A DNA stretch of 53,130 nucleotides from positions 1 to 53,130 of the forward strand of contig NZ_CALDXR010000038.1 of the NCBI RefSeq assembly GCF_937920985.1, in the 5' to 3' direction. A program made the translations under genes and the position numbers. This document shows, piece after piece, positions 17,401 to 26,122 of the stretch. Source of the DNA: an uncultured Phascolarctobacterium sp. GTDB taxonomy: Bacteria > Bacillota > Negativicutes > Acidaminococcales > Acidaminococcaceae. How positions within the stretch are numbered: the stretch's first letter is position 1; each line of letters starts with the position of its first letter. The notes beneath the pieces are model-generated. The model did not search any database and was not told the DNA's origin. It was given only the letters and a program-made list of their open reading frames with translations.

Positions 17401-17706
17401 TTATCTAATTTCTATGGTTGCACCGATAGCTTCAAATGTATTTTTAATCTGCATAGCTTCAGCTTCGGTTATATTTTCCGTTAATGTCGAAGGAGTGTGT
17501 TCAGATAAGTTTTTAGCTTCTGCAAGACCTGCCCCAGTCAACATTCGGATTTCCTTAATCACATTTAATTTGTTTCTTCCGCAATTAACTAAAACAACTT
17601 TCTTATATGGATTATTTACAAAGGAGTCATTTTTTAACTGTCTTCCACAAGCTCGGCAAAAACGAGCTATTTCTTCATTTTGAGTTCCGCATTTATGGCA
17701 AAACAT
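17401..17706 (-). CDS. Zinc ribbon fused to a ribosomal L7/L12 C-terminal-like domain
   Basis: 101 residues. Residues 3-22 form a zinc ribbon (CHKC ... CRAC). Residues 38-101 match the L7/L12 C-terminal fold that recruits GTPases on the ribosome ('KLNVIKEIRMLTGAGLAEAK', then a conserved helix and 'AIGATIEIR'). It is not the ribosomal protein, since it lacks the dimerisation domain and hinge. IS30 begins 7 bases upstream of the ATG, and no ribosome binding site remains, so expression is doubtful. It probably belonged to the operon now to its right. Confidence 0.75.
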   Translation of the reverse strand: MFCHKCGTQNEEIARFCRACGRQLKNDSFVNNPYKKVVLVNCGRNKLNVIKEIRMLTGAGLAEAKNLSEHTPSTLTENITEAEAMQIKNTFEAIGATIEIR

Positions 17707-17712
17707 TTATTC

Positions 17713-17745
17713 GGTAGATTGTATAATGAAGTTGCACACCTAAGT
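17713..17745 (-). repeat. 33-bp IS30 terminal repeat, right copy
   Basis: Exact inverse of 16846-16878; the left end of the IS30 that carries the transposase. Confidence 0.9.
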
Positions 17746-17831
17746 GAGTAAAAAGAGAATAAAAAAATCCATAGCGTTCTTCCTTGTGTTAGAATTAAGT
17801 TACCACACCAAATCTAAAAAGGAGAATCACT

Positions 17832-18713
17832 ATGGATCAACTTAATTCTACCACACAACATCAAAAGGGTAAACACTTATCTTTCGAGGAAAGGGTAATT
17901 ATTCAGACCAGATTCAACGACAAGCACTCTCCAAACAAAATAGCTGCTAAGTTATGCTGTTCTCCCAATACTATCCGCAATGAAATCAAACGCGGTACCG
18001 TATACTTATATAATGGTAAAGTTGCCCATTACAAAGCAGAAGCTGGTCAAAAAGCCTATGAGGAAAATAGAGCCAACTCCTGCCATCATTGCGAATATAT
18101 TAACAAGCTGGAATTTATTGCCCATGTTGAGAACAGCTTCTTTGATCTTGGTATCTCCATTGATGCCTGCGTAGGCGAAGCTATGGAAAAAGGTTATTTC
18201 CCACGAGAGCAGATGCTCTGCACTAAGACCATCTACAATTACATAGACAAAGGCCTGATGCACATCCGCAACCACAATCTTCCAGAAAAGGTATCTCGTA
18301 GGCCTAAGCTTAAAAGAGTGCGAGAAAACAAGAAGCTACTCGGAAGGTCGATTGAAGAAAGGCCGGCCATTGACGGCAAACTAGAGTTCGGACATTGGGA
18401 AGCTGACCTCGTTATTGGTCAAAAGACCAATAACGATGAAGCGTTGTTAACCCTACTTGAACGCCAGACCCGCAAGTACATACTTGTCAAAATAGCTGGC
18501 AAGTCAGCAGCTGCGGTAATGGATGTATTTGAGAAGGTTAGGAAATACTTCGGTTCCAAGTTCAGTGATGTATTCAAGAGCATAACTACTGATAACGGAT
18601 CTGAATTTACAGAGTTGAGTAATCTTGAAAAAGGCAGTAAAACTCTAGTATATTACGCTCATCCATACTCTTCATGGGATAAAGGCAGCAACAAAGGCAT
18701 AACCGTCTGGTAA
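17832..18713 (+). pseudogene. IS30 transposase, C-terminally truncated
   Basis: 293 residues with an N-terminal HTH ('HLSFEERVIIQTRFNDKHSP', 'IAAKLCCSPNTIRNEIKRG') and the first two DDE residues ('LEFGHWEADLVIG', 'ITTDNGSEF'). The conserved third motif 'YSSWERGTNENHNGLIR' breaks after 'YSSWDKGSN' into 'KGITVW' and a stop, so the catalytic Glu and the tail are lost. It should be inactive. AAAAGGAG precedes the ATG. Confidence 0.9.
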
Positions 18714-18732
18714 GGCGTTTTATAGCCATAAG

Positions 18733-19467
18733 TTATTTCCTCGGCAAGCCTTTTCTCAAATCTTCTAAAGCGTCCTTGGGATTTTCTCTGAGATAAATAA
18801 GGAAATTGTAAGCGCCTATAACCGACAGTGGAAAGTCTGAATTTAGTTTTTTGGCTGTAAATCCTTCGATTACAATAGCCCTATCATTGCTTGCATATTT
18901 CTTTGTCGTGGCAACCATAACAAACTCATCATAAATATCTTGGTGGGTTTGGAGCTTTTTTATTGCAAGAACCGCACGTTTTTCTGTCATTCTAAAATCC
19001 GTTTTTAACAAATTTAGAATTTGCTTGTCGTACCGGTTATAGGAATAAGTATTTGTCTCTACACCACTCAGTAAAGGAAGCAAATTTACTTTCTTTTCTT
19101 TAGGGTATGAGATACCTACTTCCGTTTTTTCCTTTTCTCCACTTACAACGACCTCTATGTTTTGATATAGTATTGTAATTGTCCAACGACCAAAATCATC
19201 GGTGTCAAAAGTGTCAGTAAACTTTGTGGCAGAAGCAAAAGTGCTGTCAAAAGAACTTGCAGTATATTTTTTGCGCCATTGTTCTGCAACACCAATTTCT
19301 TCGTGTTTTGCTCGCAGGTCTAAAGAAATAAGTTTTGCGTCTTTGCAAGTGGCTAATGCGTAACAGATTATAAGACCATTAACTGTCGCAGATTCCGAAA
19401 ACACATCACACAGGTCATATCTTTCTATGTTAGATAAGTATCCTGCGTTTTTAGATATTATTTTCAT
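18733..19467 (-). CDS. Hypothetical protein, last gene of the HerA/Ycf46 operon
   Basis: 244 residues, not recognised. There is no signal peptide or membrane segment. The N-terminal half is mixed ('VNGLIICYALATCKDAKLIS', 'FTDTFDTDDFGRWTITILYQ'). The C-terminal half is helical and basic ('FRMTEKRAVLAIKKLQTHQD', 'GAYNFLIYLRENPKDALED'). It starts 4 bases after the stop of the giant acidic protein, which makes it a candidate partner or immunity protein; that is inferred from position only. Its 3' end lies about 20 bases from the broken IS30. Confidence 0.65.
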   Translation of the reverse strand: MKIISKNAGYLSNIERYDLCDVFSESATVNGLIICYALATCKDAKLISLDLRAKHEEIGVAEQWRKKYTASSFDSTFASATKFTDTFDTDDFGRWTITILYQNIEVVVSGEKEKTEVGISYPKEKKVNLLPLLSGVETNTYSYNRYDKQILNLLKTDFRMTEKRAVLAIKKLQTHQDIYDEFVMVATTKKYASNDRAIVIEGFTAKKLNSDFPLSVIGAYNFLIYLRENPKDALEDLRKGLPRK

Positions 19468-19471
19468 CGCT

Positions 19472-22400
19472 CTACCTCCATTCCATTCTTACATTATAAT
19501 CTCGTTCAATCTTATCAGCAAATGCAAGATAGGATTGATATACTTCATCGCTACAATTACTTCCAAGCTTTACAACCGGTGTGTATTTCATAGGATGAGC
19601 AGTTTTATATTCGTCAAGTCTTTCTTCGATACAGTGCTGCGTACTCAACGGGAACGCATTGCCGTCACACAACTCAAAGTTTTGCTTGATAACACCGTTC
19701 TCATCTACCTCGCAATTAAGCGATTGGAAGTTGCCTTCGCCGACAGCGAACATTCGTGAAATTCCTTTAGGGTCATTAGTGTTATTAAGTTCAGTACCAC
19801 CCACCTTAACATCAGCAGACTGAACCTCAAGGAAAAACTCATCATATTCGCCCTTTTCAAATTTGCTTTCAAAATCGCTGGGCAATTCATCGGACACAGC
19901 TTTTTGCTCAAGGTTAAATTCGATAGATTTTCCCGTTTGAGAAGTTCTTGAATTGGTATCGTGTCCGTTAGCATCTCCGATGCGAAGCACAATCGCCTCA
20001 CTACGCATTTCCGCGAGCTTTTCTTGGTTAAAAGAACCATCTTCGTTTACGAGGAAAGAACTATCAAAATGTATTTGTTCATCGGGGTGACTTTCGTTAT
20101 ATTCGTTCACCCTTTCCTGCAAACGTCCTACAGCAGTTCTCCAATCATCTTCGCTGGCAATATTCCTTAATCCAGAATTGGATTTGCTGTGAACGAGACA
20201 TCCCAAAGCGACTTCATCTGCATTTACGCTGAGATTGCTTATGCTTTCTCTATCACGCAAAGCGTGGATAGCAGATTCAAGCGAATGATTAGGTCTAAAG
20301 TGGTTTTCAAAGCCTTCTTTTTCAAATTTTTCATTCGCCTTAGCTTCAGCGGCAGCTCGGTCAAATGGTTCTCCGGTTTTTGCAGCTTCTTTTTCTTTCT
20401 TTGAGACAGCATCGGATACATATTTCTCTCTAATCTGTTCGTTTGAGATATATGCTTCTCGCTCAGCCTCATAATCTTCAGCCTTAATATTTCCGTCCAT
20501 TCCCGTATCATGATAAATAGACATAACTTCAACTGTCCGTCTATCAATATTCGGGGAATAGAGTCCATCATAATCATTCTGACTAAAATGAGCTTCTAAG
20601 GTATCGGCAGCTTCAAGCGACTTCAAGCGAACCTTTTCAATATGACCGTTTTCAATATCGTTATGTTCCTTATAAGATTCAAGCTCTTTAATGCCGAGCT
20701 TACTCCATACGGCTTCTCCGTTTTCGTAATGGACACCGGCAACAGACCGCAGTTCATCAAGTTCTTGAGTTTCAAGGACTTCCTTATATGCGATTCTATC
20801 TTTTTGTTCAAAATCTTCCGGCAATTCATCAACAGAGATTTTTTCAAACACAGCTCCTTTTTCGGGGTTGAGTTTGGAAAACACAGCTCCTTGACCGCCT
20901 TGTTCAGTAAAGGAAGTTTTGATTTCATTTGGCATTTCAGAACAAGATGCAATCTTCTCTTTAACAGCTTGTGCATAATCTCGTGCATCGGATTCAACTA
21001 ACTGTTCCTTGTATCCCTGGTAATCATCTTCTGCACGAATATAGTTATCAAATCCTTCCTTAAACTCCAAATCTCTTTCGGTCTCAAGTTTATCTGCTCG
21101 CTCGTGCTGATACTTATGACGGTATTCGTGGGAGATAGTATCTGCTGTTTCTGCCGCATCGTGCATATTATATTCATTGATATAAATAGCATTTTGCTTT
21201 GCAGAGTAACCGCCAAAATCACAAGGGTCTTCTGCTTTATAGTACACAATCCTTGGCTTATCTTCAACGCCCAGGATTTCAGCATTATAATCTGCAAGTT
21301 TTTCAACCGCTTGTTTCTGCTCCTTGATAGATAATTGTTCCCAATTACCTTGCTTGAAAGGAGACAGCACTTCGGCAGCTTTTGCTTCATCAATAAAATA
21401 GTTGGTCTCACCAGGAACATCCGTGCCATCATTTACCTCAGATATTCTTGTAGCAGAGGGCAACTCAGCCATAGAAACATATTCATCGCCAAGTTGTTCC
21501 GTGATAGCTTTATTGTTCTCGTCCAACTTTACAATAGAATAGCCGATTCTGTCATAACTTTCTTTCATTGCGTTATATTCTGCTGAAAGCTGCTGATAAC
21601 GTAAGTCGTGAGCTGTATCATATCTATCCATATTGTTGGATGTAACATACTTCGAAATTTCATCCATTTTAGCATCCATAGCCTGCTTAATGGAGTCTTT
21701 TTCGGCGGAAAGTTCCTTAATTGTAGAGCAGCTTTCTTCTCTTATATTTGCAAGCTCTCCATTATCCGGCTTTGTGTCATAATACGTTTGGTCGTACCTC
21801 TCTTGAAGTGCATTAACTCCTGCGAGAGTAGCAGCAGAGGCGGCTACAGCTTCGGCACCCTTTTGAATTTGAGCATCTCGGAGTTCAAGACTCTTTTTAT
21901 CTAAAAGTTCTTGCTGCTTTTCCATTGATGCAATTTGTTCGTCAAGGTTTGCCTTTTGGTCTTGGAGGTCGTTGTATTCTCTGAGAGACTGTTTATATTC
22001 TTCGCTGCCTTTTTCCTTGGACAGAACTTCATCAAACTTACTCTTTAATTCGGCTTCTGTTGCAGCTTTTTCCTCGATTTTAGCTTGTAGTTCAGTAGCG
22101 TTTTCCTCTCTTAAATCGTTAATTTCGGAAGAAGAAACGTCGTCTTTCTCGAAAGCACCGTCGATTCTTTCTTGCAGGGATTTGCTTTCCGCTTCGGAGT
22201 TCTGTTCAATCTGGTCGCTCTCCAATTCCTCCGCGGTTTCTTCGATTGCCTCTACAGATTTTTGTTCTTCTTTCTTTTCCTCAACAGCATCTTCGATTTC
22301 ATCGGATTTTTCTTCGGCTATTATTTCCACTTCTTCATCCGAAAGGTTTTCGCTTGTTGATTCTTTAACTTCATCAGCAATTTGCTCTTTTGCCTCATCA

Positions 22401-23692
22401 TCGGTTAAATCTCCATTTTCGACGATTTCATCAGCACGGGCATCAATGGTCTCATCAGCAGAATCCTGCTGTTCTTCGATGTTATCAACGTTCTCCTCAA
22501 TATTTTCGGCAACAAATTTCTCGGCTTTTTCAGAGGAAATTTTACCATCCTCAGATTCATCGTTGATGTTTTCGGCTACATCCTCTTGGATTTCCTCCTT
22601 GGTTTCGTCGCTGAGTTCTGTTTCGGTTTGTTCCTCAACTTTTTGAGAGACATCTTCGCTGACACTCTCATCGTTAATTTGGGATGTTTCAACCTTAGTA
22701 TCATCATCCATTTGCTCCAAATCATCAGCTTCAACATCCTCGGTGCTTTCTTCGGTCTCAGAAGATGTACCCTCATTCACATCTTCGTCATTCTCATCCG
22801 AAGTCTCAGCGGTCTCCTCGATGTTTTCGCTCTGTTCCTCAACCTGTTCGCCGTCAGACTCGACTTCCTCGGCGTTTTCTTCAGCCTCGGAAGATTCGGC
22901 TTCCGCTGTATCCTCTAATTGCTCAGCATCATCTTCAGAAATTTCGTCACTCTCAGACTCGTCGCCCTCATTGGTTCCTTCCTCAGTTTCGGACAGTTCC
23001 TCTGGATTTTCTTCGACATCCTCGGATGCTTCGTTGTTTATATTTTCTGTTCCTTTCGGAACCTCATTTTCGTTTTCATTGATTTGATTTTCCAAATCGT
23101 TTTTATAGTCTTGTGCAGCCTCTTGTTGAGCTTCAAGTGTTTCTTCTGCTTCTTCCAGTTCCTCTTGTGCTTGTTCGTATTCTTCCTCTGTAACCTCATC
23201 GGCTACTTCGTCACCTTCTGGACGTTCAACAACTTCTGCATTATGTACCTCGATATGCTCATTCTCGTTTGCGTTTTCTTTGAGTTGTTGCATATCTTCG
23301 GGGTCATTACATTCATTGTAAGCTTCCTGCAATTCTGCACTGGCTTCTTCTTGGCTAATTTCGCCATCAGTTGTGTAGGTAACTTCTGATACATATTGAC
23401 CATCAGTTTCCTTACCACAATCATTGAAATCGTCATCATCTTCTTCAACCAATTCCGGATTTTCTTCTTCCATTTCCTCCATCTTGACTTCGCAGTCGTC
23501 GTAGTTTTCTTCAGCTTCTTCTAATGACTCTGCATTTACCTCATTGCCCTTACTGTCTTGAACTTCATTCAGAGAGCAGTCATCAAAATTTTCGGCAGTT
23601 TCCTCAGTTTCGGACAAGTGTTCACTATCAACTTTGACTTCGGGAGTTTCGTTGATTTCTCTATTCTCGCCGTTTTCTAAATTGAAGCTCAT
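19472..23692 (-). CDS. Giant acidic multidomain protein: zincin metallopeptidase and HD hydrolase
   Basis: 1406 residues. Residues 1 to about 480 are extremely Glu/Asp/Ser-rich and probably disordered. About 490-640 is coiled coil. A zincin domain carries H855-E-Y-R-H859 with a downstream Glu in 'QLVESDARDYA' (E900), a spacing seen in toxin-type zinc peptidases of gut Firmicutes. An HD-phosphohydrolase-like domain follows: 'SIYHDTGMDG' at H1061-D1062, 'NHSLESAIHALRDRE', 'ALGCLVHSKSNSGLRN', 'LRIGDANGHD'. The tail from about 1230 is unassigned. There is no signal peptide. GGAGG precedes the ATG. It resembles polyvalent or polymorphic-toxin proteins in plan. A hairpin separates it from the AAA gene upstream, suggesting separate control. 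Confidence 0.75.
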   Translation of the reverse strand: MSFNLENGENREINETPEVKVDSEHLSETEETAENFDDCSLNEVQDSKGNEVNAESLEEAEENYDDCEVKMEEMEEENPELVEEDDDDFNDCGKETDGQYVSEVTYTTDGEISQEEASAELQEAYNECNDPEDMQQLKENANENEHIEVHNAEVVERPEGDEVADEVTEEEYEQAQEELEEAEETLEAQQEAAQDYKNDLENQINENENEVPKGTENINNEASEDVEENPEELSETEEGTNEGDESESDEISEDDAEQLEDTAEAESSEAEENAEEVESDGEQVEEQSENIEETAETSDENDEDVNEGTSSETEESTEDVEADDLEQMDDDTKVETSQINDESVSEDVSQKVEEQTETELSDETKEEIQEDVAENINDESEDGKISSEKAEKFVAENIEENVDNIEEQQDSADETIDARADEIVENGDLTDDEAKEQIADEVKESTSENLSDEEVEIIAEEKSDEIEDAVEEKKEEQKSVEAIEETAEELESDQIEQNSEAESKSLQERIDGAFEKDDVSSSEINDLREENATELQAKIEEKAATEAELKSKFDEVLSKEKGSEEYKQSLREYNDLQDQKANLDEQIASMEKQQELLDKKSLELRDAQIQKGAEAVAASAATLAGVNALQERYDQTYYDTKPDNGELANIREESCSTIKELSAEKDSIKQAMDAKMDEISKYVTSNNMDRYDTAHDLRYQQLSAEYNAMKESYDRIGYSIVKLDENNKAITEQLGDEYVSMAELPSATRISEVNDGTDVPGETNYFIDEAKAAEVLSPFKQGNWEQLSIKEQKQAVEKLADYNAEILGVEDKPRIVYYKAEDPCDFGGYSAKQNAIYINEYNMHDAAETADTISHEYRHKYQHERADKLETERDLEFKEGFDNYIRAEDDYQGYKEQLVESDARDYAQAVKEKIASCSEMPNEIKTSFTEQGGQGAVFSKLNPEKGAVFEKISVDELPEDFEQKDRIAYKEVLETQELDELRSVAGVHYENGEAVWSKLGIKELESYKEHNDIENGHIEKVRLKSLEAADTLEAHFSQNDYDGLYSPNIDRRTVEVMSIYHDTGMDGNIKAEDYEAEREAYISNEQIREKYVSDAVSKKEKEAAKTGEPFDRAAAEAKANEKFEKEGFENHFRPNHSLESAIHALRDRESISNLSVNADEVALGCLVHSKSNSGLRNIASEDDWRTAVGRLQERVNEYNESHPDEQIHFDSSFLVNEDGSFNQEKLAEMRSEAIVLRIGDANGHDTNSRTSQTGKSIEFNLEQKAVSDELPSDFESKFEKGEYDEFFLEVQSADVKVGGTELNNTNDPKGISRMFAVGEGNFQSLNCEVDENGVIKQNFELCDGNAFPLSTQHCIEERLDEYKTAHPMKYTPVVKLGSNCSDEVYQSYLAFADKIERDYNVRMEWR

Positions 23693-23714
23693 AATCTATC
23701 CTCCATATATAAAA

Positions 23715-23764
23715 TAACGCAGACACGGTATGGTTTGCATAAATCAAGCCACATCCGTGTCTGC
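23715..23764 (-). terminator. Intra-operon hairpin between AAA ATPase and giant protein
   Basis: ACGCAGACACGG (23715-23726) pairs perfectly with CCGTGTCTGCGT (23753-23764), and an inner TGGTTTG/CAAGCCA stem extends it. On the minus strand TTATTTTATATAT follows. It could be a partial terminator or an mRNA-processing or stability element in the 81-base gap. Confidence 0.7.
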
Positions 23765-23773
23765 GTAGAATTA

Positions 23774-25348
23774 TCACACCAACACTTTTCGTGTCTTGGG
23801 TCCAGATTTCTTCTGGGAGAGTTCCTCTCCGCCGATTGGCTTACCGGAAGCAGGCACAGCACGCTCTTTTCCCCAATCACGGATTGCTTCAATTTTTTCG
23901 GGACTTGTCTGAGAAAGGGGTACAACATTGTTGAATGCTGTAATCATATTTTCTTCATTAAGCACGAAATTACTGTTAGCAATAGAGCGATATGCCAAGT
24001 CTCTCACGGTAGATTCAAGGTCGGCGCCAGTAAATCCATCAGTAAGTTCTACAATTTTATCTGCAAATGGACCGATAAAATCAAGTTTCAAATATTTACG
24101 CATATACAGCGAAAGAATGTCACGACGTTCATCGGCAGTAGGCAAATCGACAAAAAACAGCTCGTCAAATCTACCTCTACGCAAAAGCTCAGAGGGGAGC
24201 ATAGAAACATCGTTTGCTGTCGCAACAACGAACACCTGCTTTTTACACTCCTGAAGCCAGAATAAGAACTGTCCAACCATTCGTGTCGATACACCGCCGT
24301 CGTTTGAACCACTTGCACCGGACAATCCCTTTTCAATTTCATCAATCCAGAGAATACAAGGAGATACATTCTCAGCGGTTGTAAGGGCATCCTTCAACTG
24401 TTGCTCGGACTGCCCCACATAACTTCCTTGAACTGTAGCGAAGTCCAAGCGATATAGCGGCAATTTCCAGTTAGCAGAAATTGATTTCGCAGAAAGAGAT
24501 TTACCACAGCCAGGAACACCAACAAGCAAAATTCCTCTCGGCGGTTGCAATCCTTTTGCTCTTAACTCATCACGCTTTTCAGGAGTGAGGAGTTCTTTCT
24601 TTTCATTCAGCCATTTTCTTAAACCGGCTAATCCGCCGACATCCTTAACGCTCTCATCCACATCAATTTTTTCCAAACCGGAAATGTCAGAAAACAATCT
24701 GTCTTTAGCGTATCTAATTTCATCCATATCGGATTTTTTGATACTCTTATTTGCTATCAAGGCAGCAATTACATTTTCCGCTTCAATGCGGGTTACGCCA
24801 GCCAAAGTAGAAGCGGCTTCACGAATATCGGTATTATCCCATTCAATAGGAATTTCCGAACGATAGTCGTCTATGTACTCCTTGATAATCGAATACATTT
24901 CATCTTCGTTGGGGAGGTCAATTTTAATGACCATACCCAATCTTTGTAGCTGATTCCAAACAGCATTATTAGTCAAAACTATAACAACGCCGCCAGATTC
25001 GTTTGCCAATGTAACCAAGTCCAGAATCTGTCTTGCATCACTATTGTCGCCACTAATATCGGGAACCTCGGTCAGAATGAGCGTCATATACTGCTTACGC
25101 TTCATTTGCTCACTCATAAAGTCAATAGCTCCATACACGGATTTATCATCGTTAATTGACTTTTCCGTGCTTAAATCGTAAATACCCTTTGATAGCGTAT
25201 GAACATAAAAAGGTAGAGTTAGTTCCTCGGAAATCTCTTTCAAAATATCCAACGTTCTTGCTCTTTCGATTGTGTTTATAGCTATGAAAGGGATACGAGC
25301 GATAGAGTATCTTTTCAAAAGTTCTTTGCTCTTTGCAACATCACTCAT
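23774..25348 (-). CDS. AAA+ ATPase, Ycf46-like
   Basis: 524 residues. The N-terminal 200 residues are a degenerate P-loop-like domain of the Ycf46 type ('YMTLILTEVPDISGDNSDAR', 'GGVVIVLTNNAVW', 'MVIKIDLPNEDE'). A complete AAA module follows: Walker A 'GVPGCGKS' (277-284), pore-loop region 'ATVQGSYVGQSEQQL', Walker B 'CILWIDEIEKG' (D336/E337), sensor 'VFVVATAND' and arginine fingers in 'ELLRRGRFDELFF'. A lid domain follows with 'GFTGADLESTVRDLAYRSI'. Ycf46 proteins are poorly understood. Remodelling or unfolding of a partner is likely, possibly the large acidic protein encoded next. It lies in the tight leftward operon. Confidence 0.85.
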   Translation of the reverse strand: MSDVAKSKELLKRYSIARIPFIAINTIERARTLDILKEISEELTLPFYVHTLSKGIYDLSTEKSINDDKSVYGAIDFMSEQMKRKQYMTLILTEVPDISGDNSDARQILDLVTLANESGGVVIVLTNNAVWNQLQRLGMVIKIDLPNEDEMYSIIKEYIDDYRSEIPIEWDNTDIREAASTLAGVTRIEAENVIAALIANKSIKKSDMDEIRYAKDRLFSDISGLEKIDVDESVKDVGGLAGLRKWLNEKKELLTPEKRDELRAKGLQPPRGILLVGVPGCGKSLSAKSISANWKLPLYRLDFATVQGSYVGQSEQQLKDALTTAENVSPCILWIDEIEKGLSGASGSNDGGVSTRMVGQFLFWLQECKKQVFVVATANDVSMLPSELLRRGRFDELFFVDLPTADERRDILSLYMRKYLKLDFIGPFADKIVELTDGFTGADLESTVRDLAYRSIANSNFVLNEENMITAFNNVVPLSQTSPEKIEAIRDWGKERAVPASGKPIGGEELSQKKSGPKTRKVLV

Positions 25349-25363
25349 ATATCAGCTCTCCTT

Positions 25364-25825
25364 TCAAAATGCGTTTACTTTATTGTTTCTCACAATGCTT
25401 GCGAGTTTACCGCTACGGTCTTTCTTCGCAGAATCCTCAAGAGAAGTCTGCATACTGTTTGCTTGACTTATTACCAACTGGTGATACTGCTGACGGTCCT
25501 TCTCCGGGATTGCAGGAAGATTGATCGCTTTAGATAAAAAGCACATCTCCTTGCGGAGGGCAAGGAGAGCCTGCACAATGGCTCTCTCTTGCCCATTAGA
25601 ACGAGTCATTTCCTTCTGGAACTTATCAGATGCAGCATTCATTCGATAGTTGATAACATCAATCAGTTTTTTTGCAAACCGTTCGGCAACACCGGATTGC
25701 CATTCAATAGTGCCTCTCTGCATAGCAGACAACACAGCTTCATCATCGGATTTAGCTTTTAGCATATCCAAAACAGCAACCCATTCAGAATATGTTTTCG
25801 GAGGTGCAATAGCTGTGGTCAACAT
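25364..25825 (-). CDS. Small helical hypothetical protein of the operon
   Basis: 153 residues, not recognised. Predominantly helical and charged ('SEWVAVLDMLKAKSDDEAVL', 'GVAERFAKKLIDVINYRMNA', 'RAIVQALLALRKEMCFLSKA'), with no cysteines arranged for metal binding and no membrane segment. AAGGAGG lies about 10 bases before the ATG. Gaps to neighbours are 4 and 15 bases, so it is co-translated with the zinc-ribbon protein and the AAA ATPase and may adapt one to the other. Confidence 0.65.
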   Translation of the reverse strand: MLTTAIAPPKTYSEWVAVLDMLKAKSDDEAVLSAMQRGTIEWQSGVAERFAKKLIDVINYRMNAASDKFQKEMTRSNGQERAIVQALLALRKEMCFLSKAINLPAIPEKDRQQYHQLVISQANSMQTSLEDSAKKDRSGKLASIVRNNKVNAF

Positions 25826-25829
25826 CGAA

Positions 25830-26108
25830 TTAGTGCCTCCTTACCATTACCTGGGGCGGTTCGATGCTCCACGCAGGAAGGCTCTCTGCAAAAGCACTGC
25901 TGGGTGCAACATATTTCGCCACCTTTGCAGGTGTTTCCTTTGCGGGGGCGAAAGCAGGAGCATTGTTGGCTTGGGGCACAACAATTTCTTCGCCACAGGA
26001 AATGCAAAATTTACTATCAGCTTTATTACTTGCACCGCACTTAGGACAAGGAATATTCGTTCCAGCAGCAACAGAGTTTATAAAATTCGCTTTGCTTTTA
26101 GCATCCAT
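25830..26108 (-). CDS. Small zinc-ribbon protein
   Basis: 92 residues. A zinc ribbon (CPKC at 21-24, CISC about 14 residues later) is followed by a flexible Pro/Ala/Lys-rich tail ('APAFAPAKETPAKVAKYVAP'). Such short proteins usually act as adaptors. It is one of at least three zinc-ribbon proteins linked to this operon. A good AGGAGG site precedes the start, and the gaps to both neighbours are short. Confidence 0.75.
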   Translation of the reverse strand: MDAKSKANFINSVAAGTNIPCPKCGASNKADSKFCISCGEEIVVPQANNAPAFAPAKETPAKVAKYVAPSSAFAESLPAWSIEPPQVMVRRH

Positions 26109-26122
26109 CTTTCTTTCCTCCT

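Larger units (their letters stand above)
17713..18713 (+). mobile_element. IS30-family element, 3' truncated
   Basis: It begins with the 33-bp terminal repeat (17713-17745) and carries the transposase gene. The coding sequence ends prematurely and no right terminal repeat follows before the next gene at 18733. The element separates two small genes from the rest of the leftward island operon. Confidence 0.85.
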
